64,000 nucleotides of DNA, taken from Allodiplogaster sudhausi (lineage: Eukaryota > Nematoda > Chromadorea > Rhabditida > Diplogasteridae). The position numbers and the translations under genes were made by a program. Numbering within the stretch: position 1 is the first letter of the stretch; the number at the start of each line of letters is the position of its first letter. The notes below the pieces were generated by a model. It was not told the origin of the DNA and did no database searches. It was given only the letters and a program-made list of their open reading frames with translations. Location of the stretch: contig CALZFC010000035.1 of assembly GCA_945643635.1 (NCBI GenBank), forward strand, positions 2,311,001-2,375,000, read 5' to 3'. Shown here in pieces: positions 1-11,099 of this stretch.

Positions 1-1397
1 GAGTGGTGTCAGGCAATCGCGGAGGAGGCATCATCTACAAAAACGTATCATTTCCCTTGACTTCCCAAACAAATAACTAGCAAAAATATAGCTCATTTTT
101 AATACAATTACTGTTAATGACGCAACATTGTTATCAGATATACATTCGAGTAAATATATTAGAATAGCAAGCAACTGATAAGCATTCTTTTGGAGCAACT
201 ACTCGCCTGATGAAGTTGCTGGAATGGTGGTGTATCTCGGGAAGAGCCAGCAATGCCTCCTTGAGCCATAGCGCCGGGCATAAAAGGAATAGGCGGCCTC
301 TGCTGCTGCTGGCCGGCGGGGTGCGCCATCATCATTGGAAAGGCGGCTTGGGGCATGATGCCTCCTGGCTGGGAAGGAGCAGAAGCTACCGAAGCTGAAG
401 CTGCTCCGCCACTCGCCGCCGCAGGATGCAGTGGCTGCCGATGCATCATTGTCTGAAAATTTCACTATGACTACATTTAAATTAAAGTTGTTTTTTTAAA
501 CCTTTTTTTGTTGTCATTGTTGTTGAAAGTATGCAACAAAAAAGACCAAGCGACAACATTCTAGAACAGGCCATATCTGTTTAAAAAATATATTTACTAT
601 AGAAACGTACTGTAGGACAAAACCATATCTATTCAGGTATAAAACATGCTGGAAACCTTGAAATATGCTCAGAAAATCTACTTACTATTGAAATCGTACT
701 GTAGAACAGTACTACATATATACTAATCTAGTATATTCTTGTTTAAAAAACAAAACAGACCGTTTGGCGGCCGGCAATCAGTGTCGGTGTTGGTCCAGCG
801 CGGGGGTTGTTGATGTTGAAGCCTCCGGGAAGTTGTGGCGGCGGCTGCTGCGTCGGGCCTGCTTCCGTCACCATCGCCGTCGCTGCCTGCATTGCGGTCG
901 GCCCGTACGACGCCACAAGGCTCATGGAGGAGAGCGGCGGACGGAGTCCACCGCCAACCGTGCCAGGGTGGGGAGAGAATGATGACGATGCCACTCCGTT
1001 GGTGCCGTTTAGTGGTCGGCTAGAGATGTTATGAGCGAATGGGGAGAGTGTTGTCGAGTTCTGGGGTGGCTGGGGCTGGGGCTGAGGCTGTGGTTGTCTG
1101 GTGGCGTGCGGTGGCTCTTTGTGGAATGTGGCTCCGGAAGATGATGGCGGTGGTGGAGAGCAGAGGAAGGTGGAATGGTCTGATGGAGCCATCTGATCCG
1201 CTGCTGACGGCGGGCCTGCCAGTGGCGACCGCCCGATATTTCCGCGGTGTCCTTTCATGCTTTGGGAAGGAGGAGCGAGAGATGAAGAGGGTGAAGGAGA
1301 GGCGGAAGTCGCCTCCGCCGCACCCGGCACCATTGACCGTGATGAGAGCCGAGCAGCAACACGACGGCGCATCATCTGTGGAAGAGAGCAGGAGATC

Positions 1398-1429
<32 letters not shown>

Positions 1430-4400
1430 AATGGAGGGAGAGAGAGAGAGAGGGGAAGTATGCGAGAGAGAGATAGAGCGACCAACCATATGGGCGCGGG
1501 CGGCTCGAAACTTTGCCGCGCGTCGGATGTCAGCGACGGAGTTTCCGCCGCCGCGAATTCTGCCGAGTCCGCCTGCGGCAGCCATTCGCTCCTTACGCCT
1601 TTCCATCGGCGCCATATCGGCTTCCTTGCGCTGGAAGAGCAAATGATAATAATAATAATAATATATTAATACAAAATAATGCTTTACGTTAAAAAGCAAC
1701 TTTACAGAACGGCAGAAAAGAAAAACAACTAAGTCACTCTGAATAAAAAATTATACACATTTAGTATAAGCATAAGCACGAAGAATGTGTGAAGGTGGAT
1801 TTTATATAATGTAGATATTAATTAATCAATTAATTACTTATTTATTCTCACCGCTTTCCTCTCAACTGCACGCTCTTCGATGCTGGCGAGCTGGGTAATG
1901 AGTGTAGAATGTACTGTACTTGGTGAACGACTGCGAGGTGGTGCCTGAGAAAGGTTCCGTTCATTGGGTTACGGTAGAATCATGTTTTAGATAAAATACA
2001 TATACATATAAAAGGAAATGGATGAAATAAAGTAAACATTAAAATTAAATCTTTAAAAAAAAGCGTCAGGATAAAAACACGCTAGAAATCTAATCATTTT
2101 CCGCTTTCTTCGAAAATGACCTGTCATTTCCATTGTCTTAAAATCATCACATATGCAAATACTTTCCAACGTTCCGCTTCTCTTATTGCTGCACAATCTT
2201 CTAATCTCTACATCATTTACCTCCTCGTCTCTCGGCTTGTCTCGAGTGCTATGCAATGTGCCGATTTTTAAGTGGTCAACAACAACAAAAAAATTAAGCT
2301 AATTATATATTTCTAATACCGTAATCAGGTCGCGAATGCCGAGACGTGTCTTGATGTCGTCAGCGAGTACGCGTCCCGGCCGGCCGTGTCGCGCGGCAAA
2401 GCGGCGTAGACGCGCCGTGGTCGCCGCCACTTCACGGCCCGTCTTGCGACGCTCACGAATCGCACGGTGCGTCTCTGGAATGAACTGGGCTTTGGTAAGG
2501 TTTTCGGGATGATCCCGTTCACTTCTACTTAACAAGGCGAACAGAAGAAGAAGAGTATGTTCAAGTAACTCCTTTTCTATCTTTGTTTCTTTTTTTCCGG
2601 TGGTAAAGAAATCCAAGATTTTGCGGCATGTTCACCAGGGTTCACCCCGGTTCACCACCATCACGTTCACCTCTACATACATACATACCTCGTGCAATTC
2701 TCGAGAACGACGCGCCTGCCCTCGCGACTGCTTCCTCATAGGAGGGAATCAACGGAAGAGATGGATCTGGAATAGAGGAGGGAAAAAATGGAATAGCAAA
2801 AGGTAAAAGCTGCTTACCATTAGGTTAGTAAAAAAAATTTTTTTCATTAAAATTAATTTAAAACAAAATAAAAATAAATAATAATAAAAAAGTAGATGCA
2901 CAACTCTCTCACCATCATCTTCGTCCTCCTCTTCTCTCGGCATTACCATGTCGTTCAGGTCGAAACCGAGCTGGAAAATCGGGGAAGGAGTCAGGGTCAG
3001 TTAAGAACAATTTGCTACAGTATATTCAAACCGGGTAAACTAACGTAGATTTAGCGTACACTTTTCGAAGAGAATCATTTGGACAAATTTCACCGAGAAA
3101 AAAAACAAATTTGGCAATTTGTCCATATCCGGCATAAATAAACAATTCGATCAATATTTTTTATTAGAATAAAAAATAAGAAAATTATGAGAGGGGGGGG
3201 GGGGGTTGAGAGAAAAAGAAAGGGGGAAAAAGTACATTCGCAATGATGGCGTCGATGCGATGGTCGCGCGTGAGACCGTGCGTCGGCGACATGAACGCGT
3301 CGCAGACGGCGCAGTGGTAGTTGCCGGCCTCGAGCCGGCCGAGGACGCACGCGAAGCAGAAACGATGCATGCACAACTGGGAAAGCAGCAACTTATTTGC
3401 CTATTTTAATTACTATAATTATTAATTTTTACCACCTTTATACTTTTATTCAATTCAAATATATCGTAATATATTCATTCATTCAATACCGTAATAAAGT
3501 CACTCATTCAATTCAAAGAAGCAGGGAGACATGTTTACGCAGCTGCACAGTAGTATATTACAGGCGAACATTGAGTTGTTGCTGGTAATATACTTTAAAT
3601 GTCAAAATGTTTTTTTTTTCTTTCTTTCTGCACTAGTTTTTTAATATTTTAAATATCAAAATACTTTTTTGCTTTCTTTCTGCACGACAGTACTGCTTGT
3701 GAGATACGTAAAACAAAAGCAGTGACTATAGCTATACTGCTTAGAAGAAAGTAAACCAAAGTAGAAAAAGGAACAAGTAGATAAAGTATTCGGATCCCGA
3801 ACAAATCTATCCAATAGTTATTACAAGGGAAAGATAACGAAAAAAAAGAAAAATAAAAAAGAGAGAAAAAGATACCGGCGCAAAGGTCGCCTCGAACATG
3901 ACACGATGGCAGATGGGGCACGCGAGATGCGACTGGACGCGGCGGCGGACGCCGTCGATGCCGGCGGCGCGCAGGTCGCGCACGACGAGCGCACGCTGCT
4001 TCCGACGACGACGGCGCAGCTTCTTACTCTTTAAAAAAGAAAGAAATATTTCGAATTCTCAATCTTTAAATAAAGATTAAAATTCTTGCTCTTTAAAAGA
4101 AAGAAACATTTCGCGAATTCTCAATCTTTAAATAAAGATTAAAATTCTTGCTCTTTTAAGAAGAAAGATTAGAAAATCTTGCTCGTTTAAAGAAAGAAAA
4201 TCAAAAAAACTATATCAGCAATAAGTTTAATACCAAATAAGGAGACATTAAAACAACGGGAACATGTGCTGATGAACGTGCTCTTACATTCAGCAGCACG
4301 TATCTCCAAACGCGAAGTGCGTCATTGTCGGGGCCGTAGTGGAGCTTTGGGAACTAAAAATGCAGCATTGTCAACAAATAAATATCAAAGCAAGTAAATA

Positions 4401-4765
4401 AAAGAAAAATGCCTTTTGTAAAAAAATTTTTTCAACAAATAAATATCAAAACAAGTAAATAAAAGAAAAATGCCTTTTCAAATACTACTGTCCAGACAAA
4501 ATAACTATAGTGCAGTATATAGAAGACAAACAATGAATCCAACAAAACCAACTCCGAAACGTTTGGAGCGCCTTAAGCGGGCGCGGCGGAGAAAGCGGCG
4601 CGCCGCCTGAATGAGCTCAGCGCGGCGCTCTTTCTCGGCAGGAGAGAGCTCGAAGAGAATGCCGGTCGGTGGAATGGCTGAGGGCGGCGGAGGCCGAGCT
4701 GGCACGGCGGCGGCGGAAGGTGAAGGCGCCGCGTACGTTGACGTCGACGGCTGATCGGCGTCCAT
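1..4765 (-). CDS. RING1-like C3HC4 E3 ubiquitin ligase with long Pro/Gln-rich C-terminal region (partial at 3' end)
   Basis: Likely a nuclear ubiquitin E3 of the RING1/Polycomb type. Exons (descending): 4553-4765 (or further upstream), 4288-4353, 3876-4028, 3236-3376, 2913-2970, 2685 or 2689-2766, 2320-about 2521, 1852-1944, 1487-1630, 761-1375, 207-452 and 1-about 49. The RING is split between 3876-4028 (CPIC pair) and 3236-3376 (CMHRFC..C, then CAVC), spacing C-x2-C-x12-C-x-H-x2-C-x2-C-x11-C-x2-C. It is followed by DHRIDAIIANV, which matches the position of FDALISKIYP after the RING of vertebrate RING1/RNF2; that resemblance drives the call. Downstream lies an acidic stretch, a basic RRKTGREVAATTARLRR segment, and 205- and 82-codon low-complexity exons rich in P, Q, S and A. 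Most junctions agree in phase; the exon ending near 2685-2689 is ambiguous. ATG at 4765 (MDADQPSTST) is one possible start; the frame is open upstream to about 4890. The 207-452 exon appears to end in a GC donor. Confidence 0.7.
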
Positions 4766-4929
4766 CGCAGCTTGGCGCGGCGCCAGCGCAAGCGGCGTCG
4801 GACGCCGACGCGGCGCCGCCGCCGAAGCTGCTGGCGCCGGTGGCCGCGCGAACGTCGGCAGCAGCAGAGGCCGCGGGCCCTCCAGCGTGTCTGAGGCTAC
4901 GCGGCTGTTGTGAGAGATGACACACAAAT

Positions 4930-6514
4930 CTGCTTAATTAAAATAATCAACTTGAAGCATGTTTAAAATAAAATTATCACGAAAAGAAACGACGATTAAA
5001 AAACAGCAAAATTAGCAGTGAAATGGAAGAATACAGGCTATTAAACACATGAGGCAGTGGAAGTAAAAGATCGGCCAATGCTAAACAAGGAGAGCAGACA
5101 ATAATATTCATGAGTAATCAGTGATAGAAGACTTTATATGACATGCTTCGCGGCTTTTTGCATTGAAGCTGCACGAGTCATGGCATCTGCAGAAAGGGTG
5201 TTCGTTGTGTAACATAAGGCTATTTGAATGTGCAGGCTCGCGAAGCGGGCGCGGCGCGGTAGGCAAATCGTGATATGTACTTCCTCATTTTTTTTCAGAT
5301 ATTCACTCTCCTTCAATTGTACACCCGAGTTTTTCTCGTTATGTACATAATTATCAAATTCTAACCAAATCCACCCAGAAGATTCCAAATATCGTACATT
5401 TTTTTCCTTTATATCTCCAGCATTCTCATGGCGCTGGCTTGAATTAAATTTGACTTCTGAAGGGTTAAATTCATTACTGACCATTAGTATTTCTAGACAG
5501 ATTATCTTATATTCTAAAGAATATTTAAATAAAATATTTATAATTTACACTTTACGTGTAAAAATCTGCGAGCAGACAAAGTAAACGAAAAAGAAAAGAA
5601 AATATAAAATAGATGGAAGTACAGCGAGAATTGAGCCAGCGACGTGAATCTGATTTTTCAGAATGACCCACATAAAGACGAGTCGAAAGGCGAGCGTAAT
5701 TAGGCGAAAATTCATTCCCAATTTGATGTATTTCGTACCAAATATAAGTTGGTTTTTGTTACAAGGCATTAATGTGTGTTAATCATGAGGATTTCAATCC
5801 TCAATATGATATTATGCTAATTAGGCTCAAGCTACAACTCGAGCCTAATTTGGGTCATTCTGGGCATGTGTATGTTCATACATATGTATATCTATTTGTG
5901 CATATACATATTTGTAGTATAGAAAGTATCTAATTGAAGCAGAATTTTTATTATTATTATTATTATTCGTTTTCATACGTTTCTGTTCCATCGAGGAGAG
6001 CCTTCACTGTTGACTGCGCAGTAGAATGGTTACTTTGCTATTCAAACTGCCGCCGCGCCTTTCATCACATTCGTTTAGTTTTTATTTTATTTTTAAACAC
6101 AGTAATAATATAAAGGGATGTTTACTAATGGTGCATTAAAAAGCTTTTTCTAAAAAAAAAAAAAAGTAATTTCCTGCGGTGTTAGGTGATGATATTATTG
6201 AATTGTGAAAATCTACAACAATAACTCGACAAAAATATTTAAAAAAAAACATCTGATTGTGAGAGTATGAGATGATGTATCATGATGACATTTGCAGAAA
6301 ATCGGAAGCTTGATTGACGATGTGGTTTTTTTTGCCTACTAATTGACTCATAATTTTCACCTATTAGAGCAAGTGAGTGCGAAAGGCAAGAACGAAAGGG
6401 AGAGAGATATAAGAGAGAGGACGGATTGAAAGAAAAGAAAGAGAAAGGAGAGAGATTGAAAAGAGAGAGACAAATGAAAAAGGAGGAAAGAGTGTAAAGC
6501 GAGAGGGAGAGAAA

Positions 6515-6556
<42 letters not shown>

Positions 6557-8180
6557 ATATATCGAGTACTTAAGACAAGAATTCACGGCGACTATGCAAA
6601 ATACGTAGACAGTCCTTGGAGAGAGTGCAGAAAAGTGATGTAGCGCTTTAGGCATGTGGACATGTCTCACTGAAAAATGAAGTGGGGGATCTGTTGTTTC
6701 CCCATGCATTCCGAGAGATCAGAAGAAAGTGGATAATGACAAGAACAAATCAAAAGTATGGCACATAGTAGTGGCTGTTCACGGAACTTCAAAACGAGAA
6801 AAAAAAGACTCAACGACTCGCACCCTTCATGCTTCTCTTTTCTTTCCATCCCTTCCTCTTACAATTAGCTTCCACTCCCCTTTTTTCTGGTGCATACAGA
6901 CGCAAGTCCCAAGCGAACCCATCGTTCTTGTCTGCAAAACAAATGCATCGAACGACATCATTTCTTCTCAACTTATTGTGTGAATCTAGCTATAATTCTA
7001 AATGTTGCTACATCATAATGATGTTTTGAATAAATAAATGTATAAATTAGTTACAATCCCATTTGCTCTGCTTATGAACGCATTTCTATGCTGCACTTCT
7101 TTTCCATTCGTTCGAGCTTCGAGTTCCTCAGTCGCTCAGTTTCCGTTAATGTCCAAGAGACTTCCTCGTGTTATATTAGAGAGCGAGAGAACGTGATGGA
7201 GAAAGATAGAAAGAGAGATGTAGAGAATAAGATGGTGATTGGACATCATCTATGCACGAGTTATGAAGAGGCTATGTGTCTGGCTGCTCCCGGTTCTTCA
7301 GCCTTTTGAGCCTTGCATTCAACAGCATCTCTGACATCCTCACTTTCTCTCAGTTCTCTTCTTTTTTTCTCATCACTCTCCTCACCTCTCACACACAATC
7401 TCGCGCCTGCCGCGCCTTCAATCTCAAGAAAGTTCGATCAAGGGTCCCGGAACTCGAAAAAAAATTGTTCTGAGGTGTGCGGGAACTTTCCCGGACTTTT
7501 TATATGCTATAGCATGGAACCTCGGAGGTTTTCTTGAAAGATACCGGACCGATTTTGCTCAAACGTACCCAGCGCTCCGGGAAAAATCCCGCATCTTTGA
7601 AATCGTGAGAAATAGCGTGTAAAAGTGGAGGCGCAGACAAACCTACTCGAGATATGGTTTGTCTGGCCTCTCTCATTTTGTGGTTATCTTTAGTTTTCTC
7701 TCGCAGTCAAAGCAATTTTCGGGAAATAACGCTCACCGACACCCGAACCCATGTCGCGGTTAGGTCCGGGAGATTTTTTTCTAGGCATCTTTCTTTCTTT
7801 CTTTGTTTCTTAGTTTGTTTCCTACTTACTTTCTTTCTTCCCTTCTTACATTGTTTCTTACTATCTCTCTTTCTTTTTTCCTACTATCTGTCTTACTTTA
7901 TTTCATACTTATTTTCTGTCCTTCTTTCTTACTTTATTTCTTACTCTCTAACTTACCTATTCTTACTTACTTTCTGTCTTTCTTTCTTCCTTTATTTCCT
8001 TATTTCATACTTTGCCTTCTACTTTCATCCTTGCTTTCTTTCTTTCAAACTTTCTTTCTTACGTCTTTCCAGAAAGCTATGAATTCCAACGAAAAAGTTG
8101 CTCCTTTGTTCTCAAGAACTATATATTTTCTCACTTTATTTTTTAGAGATTTCATCCAGTTTTCCGATTATTAATATAGC
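4930..8180. other. Stretch without a recognised gene
   Basis: AT-rich sequence with scattered open frames that show no domain, signal peptide or plausible splice structure. It holds a (GA)n tract (about 6360-6560) and a (TTA)n run near 5950. A pyrimidine-rich region at 7785-8070 is dominated by CTTT/CTTA steps and gives spurious Phe/Leu/Ser-rich frames. Confidence 0.6.
6980..7042 (+). mobile_element. Possible 3' tail of a LINE (very short 5'-truncated copy)
   Basis: The segment ending AATGATGTTTTGAATAAATA resembles the end of the LINE relic at 26.4 kb, which reads AATGATGTATTGAATAAATA and is also followed by AAT-rich repeats. Only about 50 bp is shared, so the call is tentative. A chance AT-rich match is possible. 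Confidence 0.3.
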
Positions 8181-8186
8181 TGCCGC

Positions 8187-8300
8187 CGTAGTAAAGTGTC
8201 GCATTTTGAGGGGTAATCCTGAGGTTGTTACCCATGAGGGTAACACCATTACCGCTTAGTTTCACCAGACATTATCCTGAGGGTAATCTCAAAGAAAAGA
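8187..8300 (+). repeat. Copy 1 of a hairpin-containing dispersed repeat (MITE-like)
   Basis: This shares blocks with 29058-29210: TGCCGCCGT, GTAAAGTGTCGC, TAATCCTGAGGTT, CCCATGAGGGTAA, CCATTAC, CTTAGTTTC, ACATTATC and TGAGGGTAATCTCA. Here the left arm of the hairpin is mostly missing, leaving a 7-bp stem around ATGA. It lies about 35 bp 5' of the first transposase codon, so it could be the 5' terminal region of the Harbinger element or an independent insertion. Confidence 0.55.
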
Positions 8301-8334
8301 CGCCCTGTAGTCTTGTATCATAATTGCTGCTATT

Positions 8335-9503
8335 GTGAAAGCCATGCCTGCTCCGTTCCTTCTTCATCGCCATCGGAGATGTGCCAACATGGACTATCGT
8401 CGTCTTCACCCCTTCATTCACACAACGAATCGCGCTATCTTCCGAATGAAGTTTCGGTTCCACAAGCGCGAGATCGACCAACTTGTGCGAATCTGTGATG
8501 CACACCTTGTGCAGGAAGATGGGACTGAATGGCCCATCTCGAAACGGAATCAAGTAATCTTTGTGCCCTTTTCTTCATGAGAGAGAGAGAGAGAGAGAGA
8601 GAGAGTATGAGGAGGGAGAGAGAGTAAGAGGAGGGAGAGAGTAAGAGGAGGGAGAGACAGTGAGAGAGAGAGAGAATAGAGAGAGAGAGAGAATAGAGAG
8701 AGAGAGTAGAGAGATAGAGAGAAGAGAGAATATTCGAGGTGGCTGCATGCGTGACGTACTTGTCAACGAACACGCACCAGTCTGTCATCGCAGACCGGTT
8801 CGGGACAAGCCAGAAAGCAATCTCGGATATCATCACCAGAGTGGTCGACGCCCTGACAGAGCCGGCAGTAGTCGATCGATTCATATCCTTCCCTGTTCAT
8901 GACGCTGCCTGGCGAGCTCCTGGATTTACCCGCTTCGCCGGTCTACCGAATGTGATTGGTGCAATCGATGGGACCCTTGTTCCCATAGCCACCCCGTCTT
9001 CGAACCCGGGAAGCTACCGCTGCCGAAAAGGCTTCTGTGCCCTAAATGTTCTAGCCATAGTGGATCACAGGGGCAGATTCCTTTATCTTAACCCCAGATA
9101 CCCAGGCTCGTCTCACGACTCATACATCTTCTCGCTATCGACGGCCAAGATTGCGCTTGATGCACTTGGCGGAGTCCCTGGCTACGCACTCGTTGGAGAC
9201 AGTGGGTTCCAGAATGGAGAGCGGATGATGACACCGTATGCAAGAGGGGCCGTATCCCAGCAACAGGCCCGCTTCAACAAGAAGCAAGCGAAGACACGTG
9301 TGGTAGTTGAGCAGACCTTCGGCTGGCTAAAGAAGAGGTTCACTATTCTCTCCACGAGGTGTCGTCTCTCTCCGGAGAAGGCAGCGAAAGTGGCTCTTGC
9401 GTGCGCTGTTTTGCACAACTACGGAAAGCCGTCCGAAGGGGGAAGTGGTGAAGAGCCGGAGGCGAAGAGACAAAGACCGTCGACGTCCTTCAGAAGATTC
9501 TAA
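8335..9503 (+). CDS. HARBI1-like DDE transposase of a PIF/Harbinger element
   Basis: Transposase-derived nuclease of the DDE_Tnp_4 superfamily. Two exons, 8335-8553 and 8739-9503, join in phase 0 (CAA|GTAATC donor, CGAG|GTG acceptor) to give about 327 codons, close to the usual HARBI1 length. The first exon holds the N-terminal helical region (FRMKFRFHKREIDQLVRICD). The second begins with a helix-turn-helix-like stretch (SVIADRFGTSQKAISDIITR), then the catalytic core: first Asp in IGAIDGTLVPI, second in LVGDSGFQNG, and Glu in TRVVVEQTFGWLKKRF, followed by CAVLHNYG. All three acidic residues are present and no stop interrupts the frame, so the copy may be young or domesticated. AATAAA lies at 9567-9572. 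The second gene of Harbinger elements (Myb/SANT-like) was not found, and no terminal inverted repeats or target duplication could be identified. Confidence 0.88.
8554..8738 (+). repeat. Intron of the transposase gene made almost entirely of (GA)n
   Basis: Between GTAATC and the CGAG acceptor the 185-bp interval is nearly all GAGA/GGGAGA repeats from about 8577 to 8728. It contains no ordinary polypyrimidine tract before the acceptor, the strand being purine throughout. Exon phases on both sides match, so it behaves as an intron. A microsatellite may have expanded inside a short ancestral intron. Confidence 0.6.
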
Positions 9504-9574
9504 GACGAGCTGTGTCTGAGCGTGTCTGATTAGCCTTCCTGTTGATTGTCTACTTTGCTGGCTTACAATAAAGT

Positions 9575-10440
9575 TCTCTCTTCTAACTCTTCCAAGCCTT
9601 CTCTTACACATACTTCCTTCAGGGAGAACAACAAGTGGCATTAGGCGAGCATACAAACTTTTCACAAACATCGTCCTCCTGCTTTGCCTCTCTCCTTCCA
9701 TGCTGCCTTGCTTCTTTTTTTCATACAGATTTGTCGATTGATTACTACTCGCGGTCTTCCAGATTGTAAATTGCTTATAATTATCATTCGTTGCTCTCTC
9801 ACCGTCTAAAGGAGGTCGAGAATATTGGCGAGCAAAAAAGTCATTCTATCACTCTCTACCGAGTCGCGACAGACTAATATACTCAGACACACTTCTCTCA
9901 GCCCGCCACACCTTAGGAGTCGCCATAGCGAACCATTTTTGAACGGGAACATCGATGAGTGGGACGGAGAGTGAGAGGAGATAGAGATAGATGACTTGTA
10001 AAATAAAACATAAAAAAAATATATATGTACATACATATATAAAGCACCTAGTCATGTTCTGCCATTCGATTGAACACGCAATCTCCTAATCTTCGTCCTT
10101 CTTCTCAACGTTTGCTCAATCTTGTGTCAGAATTCACAGAAGTTTGCTTGATAAACGTGAGCACAATTGGTTCGGTTCAGATCTATCTACATATATTAGG
10201 GCATTAATCAAGAAGACTTTCTTGTTGCTGACTTCGCTGAGCTGTTCTGACAACGACCGGGTTCTTGTTTCAAAAGTGGTGGAATGGAACTCAAAGAGAG
10301 AATCTGTTGTCTCGGTGGACGCTGTAGCACGGACTTATATCTTTATCACTTTGATTAGCATGAAGGCAATCTCTATGATGTCACGGTGCTCAAGAACATT
10401 CGGGATCAAGTTAATGGAGAAGGGTAAGAAAGCATCATGA
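9575..10440. other. Intergenic region, nothing recognised
   Basis: This lies between the transposase polyadenylation signal and the end of the ShKT gene. A 98-codon plus-strand frame at 10144-10440 has no family resemblance and no splice support. Short ATGTACATACATATAT palindromic repeat near 10022. Confidence 0.5.
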
Positions 10441-10452
10441 TGCGTCTTACAA

Positions 10453-11098
10453 TTAGACGACGACATTACAGAGGTTGCAAGACTTGGCGCAAAATTGAAT
10501 CTTTTCATTCAGTGAGAACCTATCCAATTTGCAGAAGCCATGCGGTACCAACGTCGCGCACCTGATAATATGTCAGTTTTTTTTTAATTTTATGGGGCGT
10601 TACAGATTTCTGATTATCTAAAAATCATTTATAGTATCGTGAGAAAAAACTTATTCTCAGAATAGCTAACCACCAACTGTTGTCCTGGCAAGGAACCCTT
10701 GAAGTTGCGGATATAGTCTCTGTGCCAGATTTTGACACGGAGGTCTCTGTAGTATCGGAGGAAGTCTCATCAGCATCACAAAGATTGCACGACTTGGCGC
10801 AAATTTCCTTCTTATATTCCACTGTGTAATCAGGATGGCTGCAGAAGTTGGCCACGTATCCATTGGCGCACCTGAGATGAGCAGGAGATGTTCTGCCCCA
10901 GAGTATTGATTACGATATGTATATAAATAGACCTCATCGACTGTGCTTAAACAGATGATAGAAATAAGATTAGATGAAATCTTGTTCAAATTTAATGACT
11001 GACCCCTCATAACGGTCCTCGCAGACCCTTGACGAACCACGCGTTACATCGAAGACCGAGAAGAGGAGCGCGAACACGATGAGAAAAAGCTTGATCAT
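10453..11098 (-). CDS. Small secreted protein with two ShKT (six-cysteine) domains
   Basis: Three exons, 11004-11098, 10674-10871 and 10453-10561, join in consistent phase to give 133 aa. Residues 1 to about 20 form a signal peptide (MIKLFLIVFALLFSVFDV). Domain 1 has six cysteines in ShKT order: VCED, GCAN, FCSH, ICAK, SCNLC. After a Ser/Thr-rich linker (DETSSDTTETS), domain 2 repeats the pattern (PCQD, WCAT, FCKL, FCAKSCNLC) and the protein ends NVVV. In both domains the first cysteine sits at an exon end and the second at the next exon start, so the domain was probably duplicated with its intron. ShKT domains are common in nematode secreted proteins, including metalloproteases and tyrosinases, and often act as protein-interaction or channel-binding modules. 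No enzymatic domain is attached here; function unknown. Confidence 0.8.
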
Positions 11099-11099
11099 G

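Noticed and set aside
7485..7605. Clustered GGGAACTTTCCC/CCGGGAAAAATCCC motifs resembling Rel/NF-kB sites
   Set aside because: Only a few imperfect copies with no gene start nearby; not distinguishable from chance by eye.
7654..8082. 142-codon Phe/Leu/Ser-rich frame that looks like a membrane protein
   Set aside because: Pyrimidine-rich CTTT/CTTA repeat; hydrophobicity comes from base composition.
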